DNA of 7,037 bases, taken from assembly GCF_008710095.1 (NCBI RefSeq), contig NZ_VYKJ01000034.1, forward strand, positions 1-7,037, in the 5' to 3' direction. A model generated the notes under the pieces. The model was not told where the DNA came from, made no database searches, and saw only the letters and a program-made list of their open reading frames with translations. Below, in pieces: positions 1 through 4,813 of the stretch (position 1 is the first letter of the stretch; the number at the start of each line of letters is the position of its first letter). Source of the DNA: Affinibrenneria salicis (GTDB taxonomy: Bacteria; Pseudomonadota; Gammaproteobacteria; Enterobacterales; Enterobacteriaceae). Both the position numbers and the translations under genes were made by a program.

Positions 1-201
1 GCTGTAGAGATAGCGGATGTTGCTGTCCGGCGTGCGGCTGCTCTGCTCGCCCGCCAGCCGCATTCCGCTCCACAGGAAGGTGATGACCTCCGCATCGGCG
101 CCGGCCTCGCCGTGACGGTGCAGGATTTTGTGCGTGCGCCGGCCCAGCGCGTCGTAGTGGTACTCCGCGCGGCGGTATTCGGGGTGGCCTTCCAGAGGGG
201 G
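1..201 (-). pseudogene. Rhs core fragment, orphan, running off the left edge
   Basis: The minus frame is open from just after a TAG (204-202) to the window edge, 67 codons. It begins PPLEGHPEYRR and contains the YD-repeat signature EYHYDALGRR, followed by the HGEAGADAEVITFLWSGM block seen in the Rhs fragment at 4810-5715. This is the late part of an Rhs shell, without the beginning of the gene and without a start codon near its 5' end. It is near-identical to 5533-5715, but carries about 15 extra bases around 157-171, adding five residues in frame. It probably leads to another toxin tip beyond the left edge. Not expected to be translated on its own. Confidence in the Rhs identity is high; its status as an orphan fragment is inferred from the abrupt 5' boundary next to symE. 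Confidence 0.85.
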
Positions 202-229
202 CTACCACCCGCCGATGAGAACGTTGACT

Positions 230-454
230 ATGGCTGAGACGCATTCTAAGTCAGATGGCGCGGTAAATAAAGAAACCAAAACAGAACGTTACTACACCGT
301 GGGATACGCCCCGCAAAACGGCAAGCCCAACCCAACGTCCGCGATTAACCTCAAAGGCCGATGGCTGGAGGAGTCGGCCTTTATGACCGGAATGCCCATC
401 ACTATTACCGTTGAGCGGGGCAGGCTGGTGATTGAGAGCGAGATTAATGTCTGA
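230..454 (+). CDS. SymE-like toxin (AbrB/SpoVT-fold small protein), intact
   Basis: A 74-residue protein starting MAETHSKSDG, with the SymE pattern YYTVGYAP, then SAINLKGRWLEESAF, TGMPITITVERGRLVI. SymE of Escherichia coli has an AbrB-like fold and, when overproduced, reduces protein synthesis. It is held down by the antisense RNA SymR, and homologues are often found next to rhs genes. I place the start at 230 because the sequence around it, GTTGACTATGGCTGA, is conserved in the symE copies at 2754 and 5744; an ATG at 215 in the same frame is a codon not shared by those copies. A weak GAGA lies upstream. This copy lacks the roughly 35-residue C-terminal extension (RELW...FDERAAADWL) of the other copies and is much diverged from them, so it is a different subfamily. 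It is the only symE in the window without a visible lesion. Whether it is still toxic, or has a SymR partner, cannot be seen. Confidence 0.75.
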   Translation: MAETHSKSDGAVNKETKTERYYTVGYAPQNGKPNPTSAINLKGRWLEESAFMTGMPITITVERGRLVIESEINV

Positions 455-478
455 TCGTTGAACTAAACAGCAGGTAAA

Positions 479-510
479 AAATAGCCGGTTGAGATCACTT
501 CCGGCTTATT
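479..510. terminator. Hairpin between symE and barstar genes, probable bidirectional terminator
   Basis: AGCCGG (483-488) pairs with CCGGCT (501-506) around a short loop. There are two mismatched positions, then outer A/T pairs and A/T-rich flanks. It lies between the end of the plus-strand symE and the end of the minus-strand barstar gene, where two convergent genes would share a terminator. It matches the position of the better hairpins at 3087-3129 and 6100-6145, but is weaker. Confidence 0.5.
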
Positions 511-525
511 AAATTACAGCCTCTA

Positions 526-852
526 TTAATTAAATAATAAATATATTAAAGGGTCGTCACCAAATGATATTGAACCATAATTAATTGCCTTTATTGATAG
601 CAAGAAATTATATCTAAGTTCATCAGATATGCGGTCTATTTTTTTTACTTCCAACAACAAACATTCATCTTTCTTGAGATGAATACTACTCATGCCATCT
701 TCTGGATATCTAAGGCTATTCAAGCAATCATTAAATGCATTAAAATTCATCCCGTAAAAATCAGGGAATCCAAATAATACTTTCATCGCATTATGAAAAT
801 CATCAACAGTTTTGATATAAGAAAAATCGATAGACAGCTTTTTTAACTTCAT
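526..852 (-). CDS. Barstar-family immunity protein (Rhs toxin antidote), copy 1
   Basis: A 108-residue protein beginning MKLKKLSIDF. It has the barstar signature FGFPDFYGMNFNAFNDCL at about residues 27-44. Barstar proteins bind and block the active site of barnase-type ribonucleases, and the gene directly upstream encodes such an RNase tip. The start at 852 is preferred over a GTG at 861: GGAGGG (866-861) lies 8 bases before it, and its A is the last base of the toxin's TAA, giving a TAATG overlap and likely translational coupling. Compared with barstar of Bacillus amyloliquefaciens, Asp39 is kept (Asp42 here), but the key Asp35 is replaced by Asn38 and Trp38 by Asn41. The copy at 6157-6489 keeps an Asp at the first position. 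The two immunity proteins may therefore be specific to their own toxins. Family assignment is firm; specificity is inferred. Confidence 0.88.
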   Translation of the reverse strand: MKLKKLSIDFSYIKTVDDFHNAMKVLFGFPDFYGMNFNAFNDCLNSLRYPEDGMSSIHLKKDECLLLEVKKIDRISDELRYNFLLSIKAINYGSISFGDDPLIYLLFN

Positions 853-1325
853 TACTTCCACCCTCCAAGATTAATTTCTATAAAAGAATTATAGTGATCG
901 TGGCTGTAATATGCTTGCCCAGTTTTTTTATCAACAACAATACGTCTTGTTCCTCGATTACCCACCCCAGGCGTTCTTACTGTCCATTCTTGGTAAGGCC
1001 CACTACCTGTATTAAGACGTTGGCTATTAGGAGATATACGATAATTATTTTCAAAAGTTATGCCATCTCTAGCATGAGCAGGACGGTTTAACTTTATATT
1101 ATCTATAGTATTTTGAAGTTCTCGCATTTCTTTAGGGGTCATATCATGCCCCCATTTATCTTTAATGGCAGCATGAGCCTGCTTTGGATTCTTAGCTGAA
1201 TGAGTACATTTCAGCCCAAGCGGATCGATCCAAGATAACGGATTAGGCGCATACTGGTAAAGATTCAGCCCACCCGCCAGCCCTATCGGGTCAAGTGCAA
1301 CAATCCATCCAATGTTCGAGTCGTA
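852..1325 (-). CDS. Orphan Rhs C-terminal tip with barnase/RNase Sa-type ribonuclease domain, copy 1
   Basis: The frame is open for 157 codons after a TAG at 1328-1326. A short Rhs tail ([23 protein letters not shown], with 18 residues between the two DPxG motifs) runs straight into a toxin tip starting KCTHSAKNPKQ. An in-frame ATG is at 1142. From that Met, the ribonuclease N1/T1 domain (guanyl-specific RNase fold) carries Glu52 in YQEWTV, Arg66-Arg67 in TRRIVV and His83 in YYSHDHYNSF. These align with the catalytic Glu, Arg and His of RNase Sa and barnase. A delivered toxin of this type would cut RNA in the target cytoplasm. There is no Rhs shell upstream and no obvious start at the 5' end, so it is a stored tip rather than a working effector; internal initiation at 1142, preceded by GGGGG, is possible. 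The neighbouring barstar gene overlaps its stop codon. About 70 percent alike by eye to the tip at 6489-7037. Confidence 0.85.
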   Translation of the reverse strand, partial: YDSNIGWIVALDPIGLAGGLNLYQYAPNPLSWIDPLGLKCTHSAKNPKQAHAAIKDKWGHDMTPKEMRELQNTIDNIKLNRPAHARDGITFENNYRISPNSQRLNTGSGPYQEWTVRTPGVGNRGTRRIVVDKKTGQAYYSHDHYNSFIEINLGGWK

Positions 1326-1405
1326 CTACCGATTTCGGCTGTAAACTACCTTACATAACGTCATCATAGTTGTAGGAAATCAGACATGCTACCGCCCTGA
1401 AGACG
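1326..1405 (-). pseudogene. Degenerate Rhs tail of a second lineage, forming the symE boundary
   Basis: On the minus strand this continues the cassette upstream of the TAG at 1328-1326 and still reads as decayed Rhs. QGGS lies near its start, and YSRNR-stop-YDSN spans the TAG, where a typical Rhs has YxRYRYYDSxxGRF. It aligns base for base, with many changes, to 3931-4015, including the same TAG at the position of a conserved Tyr. It differs from the [20 protein letters not shown] tail of the other cassettes. Several further stops are present, so it is non-coding now. Confidence 0.55.
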
Positions 1406-1621
1406 CATACAGGGCCAGCCACCGTTTTTAAAATCTAGCAGCCGGAGCATTATCTTCGCGTCATGCAGGGCTGCCTCATTATCATCGCGCAGGATCTCCG
1501 TGAGCGGTGGGGCAACCGGCAAGCACTCAGTATCACACCCTTCGATGAGTACGTCGCCACAAGCTGGCTCAACCGCTTTCTCGGCAAGCTGGATCTGGCG
1601 GGGATGAAGGATAATAACTGA
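1404..1621 (+). pseudogene. symE-like remnant with internal deletion
   Basis: The start region resembles other symE copies (CACCGTTTTTAAAATCT at about 1421-1437). The central SymE core (VGYRP...INISGKWLQEAGFSTG) is missing, and the sequence resumes at LRVMQGCLIIIAQDLRE, then FDEY, SWLNRFLGKLDLAGM, ending with TGA at 1619-1621. There is no start codon: the upstream sequence is the degenerate Rhs tail, as at 3931-4015. This is a deleted, non-functional copy of the long SymE subfamily seen at 2754, 3907 and 5744. Confidence 0.75.
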
Positions 1622-1630
1622 CCGATAATT

Positions 1631-1668
1631 AAAAACCCGGAATAGGTTAGGGAACTTTTCCGGCTATA
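1631..1668. terminator. Hairpin after immunity gene and symE remnant, probable terminator
   Basis: CCGGAA (1637-1642) pairs with TTCCGG (1658-1663). In the minus direction the stem is followed by GGTTTTT (from 1637 down to 1631), the form of a factor-independent terminator for the immunity gene ending at 1673. It occupies the same place as the hairpins at 3087, 4362 and 6100. Confidence 0.55.
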
Positions 1669-1672
1669 ATAA

Positions 1673-1942
1673 TTAATTGGTTTTCAAATAGGAATCGACG
1701 GACTTTTCTATATTATCCAGAAAATTAGTTATGGGATGAAGATAATCATTGTACATTTCCGCATATCGACGAGGAAAACCTCTTAATGGATTATTAACAA
1801 GAGCATTGTTAGTAATTTTACTTTTTAACCGCTCAAGGTCATCAATTAATTCCTTTAGTCCACCTTTTTTTTCATTAATCATAACATTTTCAATATACGC
1901 GCGCGCCTTATCTATTTCGATTAAAACTTCATTTTTTTTCAT
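1673..1942 (-). CDS. Small putative immunity protein for the adjacent Rhs tip
   Basis: An 89-residue, charged, mostly helical-looking protein beginning MKKNEVLIEIDKA. I do not recognise the family. It is called immunity from position: its gene follows the toxin tip at 1957-2634 directly, as in every cassette here. The start at 1942 is chosen because a perfect GGAGG (1955-1951) lies 8 bases upstream. An alternative ATG at 1957 overlaps the toxin's TAA (TAATG) and would add MEVYL, but its codons are themselves the ribosome binding site. It has no signal peptide or membrane segment, so it is probably cytoplasmic. Strongly AT-rich, unlike the symE and Rhs pieces on either side. Confidence 0.7.
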   Translation of the reverse strand: MKKNEVLIEIDKARAYIENVMINEKKGGLKELIDDLERLKSKITNNALVNNPLRGFPRRYAEMYNDYLHPITNFLDNIEKSVDSYLKTN

Positions 1943-1956
1943 GAGGTAAACCTCCA

Positions 1957-2634
1957 TTATAAGAACCTAACATCACTTATCCAGCTTATCGGATAACCTT
2001 GTGGTAATAATATCTGGTCAGTGCCACCGTTAAGAACAGCGCCTGACATCATTGTTTGCTGTTCAACTTTTCCAATTTGAAGGACTGTCCCTTTAGGTAC
2101 TTTAATCATAACCTCAAATTGTCTTGTGTTTTTCCATTCAGGTAAAAGCGCTGAATCTATTTTCACCTGTATCTTATTCAAAGCAGGAGATGTAGTGACA
2201 AAAGAACCATCTATTTTTGCATTACCACCAAACACCCTATACAAGGTTATCTCTTCTGTAGTTACTACAGTTTTATACTCTCCGTTTTTAAAGGATTTTT
2301 TTATCCAATCAGGCAAATCAGCTTTATCGATTTCCCTGTATTTTCCTTCGATTCCACATTTACTCAGCCCCAGCGGATCAACCCATCCCAGCGGATTCGG
2401 CGCATACTGATAAAGGTTTATTCCCCCCGCCAGCCCTATCGGATCCGGCTGGGTAAACCGCCCGCACTGCGGGTCGTAGTACCTGAACAGGTTATAATGC
2501 AGGCCGGTTTCCCGGTCAAGGTACTGTCCCTGAAATCGCAGATTTTGCGGGCCGTTCAGCCGGCCGGGGTGGCTTTCATATTCAGTTTCGCCCCAGTCGC
2601 ATTCCGCTCCACAGGAAGGTGATGACCTCCGCAT
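1957..2634 (-). CDS. Orphan Rhs tail with toxin tip, possibly ADP-ribosyltransferase-like; 5' part frameshifted
   Basis: Residues 13-90 of the 225-codon frame are a good Rhs tail: [44 protein letters not shown] (64-71) and DPLGL (86-90), with exactly 18 residues between the DPxG motifs, the arrangement linked to Rhs self-cleavage before the toxin. The tip, about 135 residues, starts SKCGIEGKYRE. It contains TLYRVFGG, then SFVTTSPAL, a LLPEWKNT motif, VMIKVPKGT and GGTDQILLPQG. An Arg in YRVFGG followed by a TTS motif is suggestive of the R-S-x class of ADP-ribosyltransferase folds, but I see no clear catalytic Glu, so this is tentative. Residues 1-12 come from Rhs DNA read in the wrong frame, because of a deletion near 2599; the Met at 2634 is therefore not a natural Rhs start. 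The immunity gene follows with a TAATG overlap. Confidence 0.75.
   Translation of the reverse strand: MRRSSPSCGAECDWGETEYESHPGRLNGPQNLRFQGQYLDRETGLHYNLFRYYDPQCGRFTQPDPIGLAGGINLYQYAPNPLGWVDPLGLSKCGIEGKYREIDKADLPDWIKKSFKNGEYKTVVTTEEITLYRVFGGNAKIDGSFVTTSPALNKIQVKIDSALLPEWKNTRQFEVMIKVPKGTVLQIGKVEQQTMMSGAVLNGGTDQILLPQGYPISWISDVRFL
2365..2599 (-). repeat. Rhs tail direct repeat, copy in cassette 4
   Basis: Near-identical to the 5164-5399 part of the reference copy and to 6852-7037, from DWGETEYESHP through DPLGL. Differences are concentrated near the tip, for example PLGWVDPLGL here against PLTWIDPLGL and [10 protein letters not shown], as expected where old recombination endpoints meet different tips. 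Confidence 0.85.
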
Positions 2635-2725
2635 CGGCGCCGGCCTCGCCGTGACGGTGCAGGATTTTGTGCGTGCGCCGGCCCAGCGCGTCGTAGCGGT
2701 ATTCGGGGGGGGCCTCCAGAGGGGG
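2582..2725 (-). pseudogene. Upstream Rhs core piece, cut off by a 191-base deletion and frameshift
   Basis: After a TAG (2728-2726) the frame reads PPLEAPPEYRYDALGRR and on to TFLWSGM, the same start as the fragments at 1-201 and 4810-5715. It then joins GCGACTGGGGCGAAAC, which in the intact copy lies about 190 bases further on (bases matching 5400-5590 are missing). Since 191 is not a multiple of three, the frame ends at a TGA (2584-2582), and the rest of the Rhs tail continues in another frame as the 1957-2634 reading frame. The cassette therefore cannot be read through from a full Rhs without repair or recombination downstream of the junction. Confidence 0.8.
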
Positions 2726-2753
2726 CTACCACCCGCCGACGAGAATGTTGACT

Positions 2754-3078
2754 ATGGCTGACGGATACCACTGTTTTTAAAATCTCTCAGCCGGAGCGCT
2801 ATTAGCGTGTCGGCTACCGGCCCAACAGGGGCGACACCTCCACACCCGCCATCAATATTAGCGGCAAGTGGCTACAGGAAGCCGGGTCCAGTACCGGGCA
2901 ACCGCTCAAGCTGCGCGTGATGCCGGGCTGCCTCGTCATCACCGTGCAGGATATCCGCGAACTGTGGTTTATGCTGCCGGGGCTGAGTCGCGCCCCGTTC
3001 GATGAGCGCGCCGCCGCTGAGTGGCTGGGCGCTTTTCCCGGCGGGCTGGATCTGGCGGAGATTACAGGCAGTGACTGA
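2754..3078 (+). pseudogene. symE-like pseudogene (14-base deletion and premature TAG)
   Basis: It starts ATGGCTGAC like the copy at 5744, but about 14 bases are missing after the third codon, so the frame ends after eight codons (MADGYHCF). In the original frame the rest reads FKISQPERY, then TAG where other copies have Gln (TAT CAG to TAT TAG, around 2811), then RVGYRPNRGDTSTPAINIS, GKWLQEAGSSTGQ, RVMPGCLVITVQDIRELW, FDERAAAEWLGAFPGGLDLAE, ending with TGA at 3076-3078. This is the long SymE subfamily with the C-terminal extension. Two independent lesions make it non-functional. Confidence 0.85.
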
Positions 3079-3086
3079 CCGATGAT

Positions 3087-3129
3087 AAAAAAGCCGGAAG
3101 GATCGTTAAGATCGCTTCCGGCTTTTTTT
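3087..3129. terminator. Strong bidirectional terminator hairpin
   Basis: AAAAAAGCCGGAAG (3087-3100) is perfectly complementary to CTTCCGGCTTTTTT (3115-3128), with an inner GATC/GATC pair around a GTTAA loop. There are runs of A on the left and T on the right, so it can end transcription of both the plus-strand symE copy and the minus-strand immunity gene, whose TAA (3130-3128) overlaps the edge of the stem. Confidence 0.85.
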
Positions 3130-3466
3130 ATTTTCCTCTTATTTTTGCCAGCCCTTTCTCAAGGCGACTTATGTTTTCGTATTTATCAGGGGCTGTGCTT
3201 CTTGCAAGATAATTATACCAACCATCAACTGTATTTTTAAATAATGCCAAACCATCCTCGGTAATATTTGACATTTTAATAACTGTGTCAGTTTTTAATT
3301 CCCCTTGTTCATCAAAAGGATCCACACCAACTAATAGCCCATTATTTTTCAAAAAACCTAACAATACAGTTGAGCTTTTAATAATTTCCTCTTGCCATTG
3401 CTTACTCTTGTTTCTCGTGAGCAACATTTGAACATTATGTAAAGTAAAATCAGTTTCACCCATCAT
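3128..3466 (-). CDS. Putative immunity protein for the PD-(D/E)XK-like Rhs tip
   Basis: A 112-residue soluble protein beginning MMGETDFTLHNVQ (111 residues if the second ATG, 3463, is used; it has better spacing from the GGGGTGA at 3474-3468). The first ATG overlaps the toxin frame's TGA as ATGA. I do not recognise the family; the immunity role follows from its place immediately after the toxin tip. It shows a mix of helical and short charged segments, with DPFDEQGELKTD in the middle, and no membrane segment. The reading frame is intact even though the toxin frame upstream has a nonsense codon, which would be expected if protection from sibling cells is still selected. Confidence 0.72.
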   Translation of the reverse strand: MMGETDFTLHNVQMLLTRNKSKQWQEEIIKSSTVLLGFLKNNGLLVGVDPFDEQGELKTDTVIKMSNITEDGLALFKNTVDGWYNYLARSTAPDKYENISRLEKGLAKIRGK

Positions 3467-3933
3467 TTCACCCCAATGACTATTGAGAGTTCATCCAATT
3501 GAATTAACTCACCTGTATTTTTATTTTTTATAAAAATCCCTCCAGCTTCACGAACTCTTCCTTCTTTCGCTATTTGGGGGCCTTTGTTTTAAGCACCTGT
3601 TCGGCTCGTTATTTCAACAGGCCGCCACTGACCATCCTGACCTTTCACCACAAAGTCAATTCTTCTTCTTTCGCCCGTCAGAGGATCTTTTACTGACCGG
3701 CCTGTAGAATCACGTAAGTAACGCTCGCTGAGCACATTTTCTTTGCCATAACGGCGTTCCAGTATTCCCTGAGCTCTTTTCTCTCGTGCTGTTCCGTCTA
3801 CTTTATTCTGGATGCATTTCAGACCGAGAGGGTCGATCCAACTGAGGGGGTTCGGACCGTAAGCATAGAGGTTAATACCACCTTCCAGCCCTATCGGATC
3901 ATAGGAATGATCGCGACCGGTTTTCGAATTGTA
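3463..3933 (-). pseudogene. Orphan Rhs tip, PD-(D/E)XK nuclease-like, broken by an in-frame TAA
   Basis: The frame opens after TAG (3936-3934). It reads [32 protein letters not shown] (18 residues between DPxG motifs), then the tip KCIQNKVDGTAREKR. The tip has LSERYLRDSTGRSVKDP, TGERRRIDFVV and RPVEITS. The Asp of RRRIDF followed by the Glu-x-Thr of VEITS is the pattern of PD-(D/E)XK nuclease tips in Rhs and CDI proteins, which cut DNA or RNA. After 76 tip residues a TAA (3591-3589) interrupts; the same frame continues for 41 residues (NKGPQIAKEGRVREAGG, then FIKNKNTGELIQL) to a TGA at 3465-3463. A Lys AAA to TAA change would explain it. The catalytic residues lie before the stop, but the lost helix and strand are probably needed. 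There is no start codon or Rhs shell. Confidence 0.78.
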
Positions 3934-4335
3934 CTACCGGTTTCGGTTGTAAGTTACCTTCATACCTTCGTCGTAGTATCGGAAACCATTCACGCTACCG
4001 CCCTGAACACGCATTCTACGCCAGACACCACTGTTTTTAAAATCTCTCAGCACGAGCGCTATCAGCGTGTCGGCTACCGGCCCGACAGGGGCGACACCTC
4101 CACGCCCGCCATCAATATCAGCGGCAAGTGGCTACAGGAAGCCGGGTTCAGCACCGGGCAGCCGCTCAAGCTGCGCGTGATGCCGGGTTGCATCGTCATC
4201 ACCGTGCAGGATTTGCGGGAGTTGTGGCACTGTCTGGAAGGACTCAGGCGGGAACCGTTCGATGAACGCGCCGCCGCCGACTGGCTTAACCGCTTTCCCG
4301 GCGGGCTGGATCTGGCGGGGATAATGAATCAGTAA
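3907..4335 (+). CDS. SymE-like protein, long subfamily, with altered N-terminus
   Basis: From about residue 35 this matches the long SymE copies: HSTPDTTVFKISQHERYQ, RVGYRPDRGDTSTPAINIS, GKWLQEAGFSTGQPLKLRV, MPGCIVITVQDLRELW, then a C-terminal extension FDERAAADWLNRFPGGLDLAG. The SymE core is uninterrupted, unlike the copies at 1404, 2754 and 5744. The usual ATGGCTGAC start is absent: in its place is GCCCTGAAC. The only in-frame ATG upstream (3907) would add about 30 residues read from the antisense of a decayed Rhs tail and has no well-spaced ribosome binding site. Either the protein is made with this odd hydrophobic leader, or initiation uses a rare codon such as CTG near 4006, or the gene is silent. 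The SymE match is clear; expression is doubtful. Confidence 0.65.
   Translation: MIATGFRIVLPVSVVSYLHTFVVVSETIHATALNTHSTPDTTVFKISQHERYQRVGYRPDRGDTSTPAINISGKWLQEAGFSTGQPLKLRVMPGCIVITVQDLRELWHCLEGLRREPFDERAAADWLNRFPGGLDLAGIMNQ
3931..4015 (-). pseudogene. Degenerate Rhs tail of the second lineage, upstream part of cassette 3
   Basis: Minus-strand reading gives QGGSVNGFRYYDEGM, VTYNRNR, a TAG, then YNSKTGR leading into the 3463-3933 frame. YNRNR-stop-YNSKTGR resembles Rhs tails with RYYNxKTGRF before DPIGL. It is homologous to 1326-1405, including the shared TAG, so the nonsense codon predates the duplication. It overlaps the 5' end of the plus-strand symE reading frame. Confidence 0.55.
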
Positions 4336-4357
4336 ATAACCGCGACTGAACGACAGA

Positions 4358-4407
4358 TAAAATAAAGTCGGAGGGATCGTTTAGAGCGCTTCCGGCTATT
4401 TATTTTA
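4358..4407. terminator. Imperfect hairpin between symE and immunity gene
   Basis: AAAATAAAGTCGGAGG (from 4360) faces CTTCCGGCTATTTATTTT, with a GATCGTTTAGAGC loop region. Pairing is imperfect, with a bulge and G-T pairs. Position and sequence match the GCCGGAAG/CTTCCGGC hairpins elsewhere in the array, so it is probably a decayed shared terminator. Confidence 0.45.
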
Positions 4408-4411
4408 ATAA

Positions 4412-4813
4412 TCACCATGATTTTATTGCAGTTGAAAATAATTCTTCCTCAAAAAAAACTTTCACATTATGGTTAGTTATCAAAATTTTTTGCCCATCTT
4501 TTTTCTCTTCTAAATAACTAACATTAATTTCATTTAAATAACCCTTAAAGTTATCAATAGATGTACTTCCAGTTATTTTATTTTTATTAATGTACAGCTG
4601 TAATACACGAGATATTTCATACTGGACCAAGCACAACTTATAATTATCAAACAGTAACTCGATACCACTATAATAAATAGCAAAAGAACCTGAGTGTTTG
4701 TCTAACTCATATGACCTATAATTTTTTAAACCACCTAACACAGTTTCATAAAATTCGCCAAAAGCAAAAGATGTTCTTCCATTAACCAAAAAAGACTGAA
4801 AAGTCATATTCAT
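4412..4813 (-). CDS. Putative immunity protein for the cassette 2 Rhs tip
   Basis: A 133-residue soluble protein beginning MNMTFQSFLVNGRTS, of a family I do not recognise. It contains EFYETVLGGLKNYRSYELD, SGSFAIYYSGIELLFDN and, near the C-terminus, VSYLEEKKDG, a mix of strands and helices. The start at 4813 is chosen for its ATGA overlap with the toxin's TGA (4812-4810); a GTG at 4825 would add MVNN, and an ATG at 4807 is also possible. The ribosome binding site is weak, so translation probably depends on coupling to the toxin. The immunity role is inferred only from position. Very AT-rich. Confidence 0.7.
   Translation of the reverse strand: MNMTFQSFLVNGRTSFAFGEFYETVLGGLKNYRSYELDKHSGSFAIYYSGIELLFDNYKLCLVQYEISRVLQLYINKNKITGSTSIDNFKGYLNEINVSYLEEKKDGQKILITNHNVKVFFEEELFSTAIKSW

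Noticed and set aside
215..229. Upstream ATG at 215 as the start of the first symE
   Set aside because: The other copies have GAC GAG here, not ATG, while the ATG at 230 and the bases around it are conserved.
190..235. LexA-controlled symE promoter as in E. coli
   Set aside because: No CTGT-N8-ACAG type site was found upstream of the conserved symE starts.
894..2410. Short plus-strand frames at 894-1091, 1749-1949 and 2126-2410
   Set aside because: They lie antisense to well-supported toxin and immunity genes and show no family features of their own.
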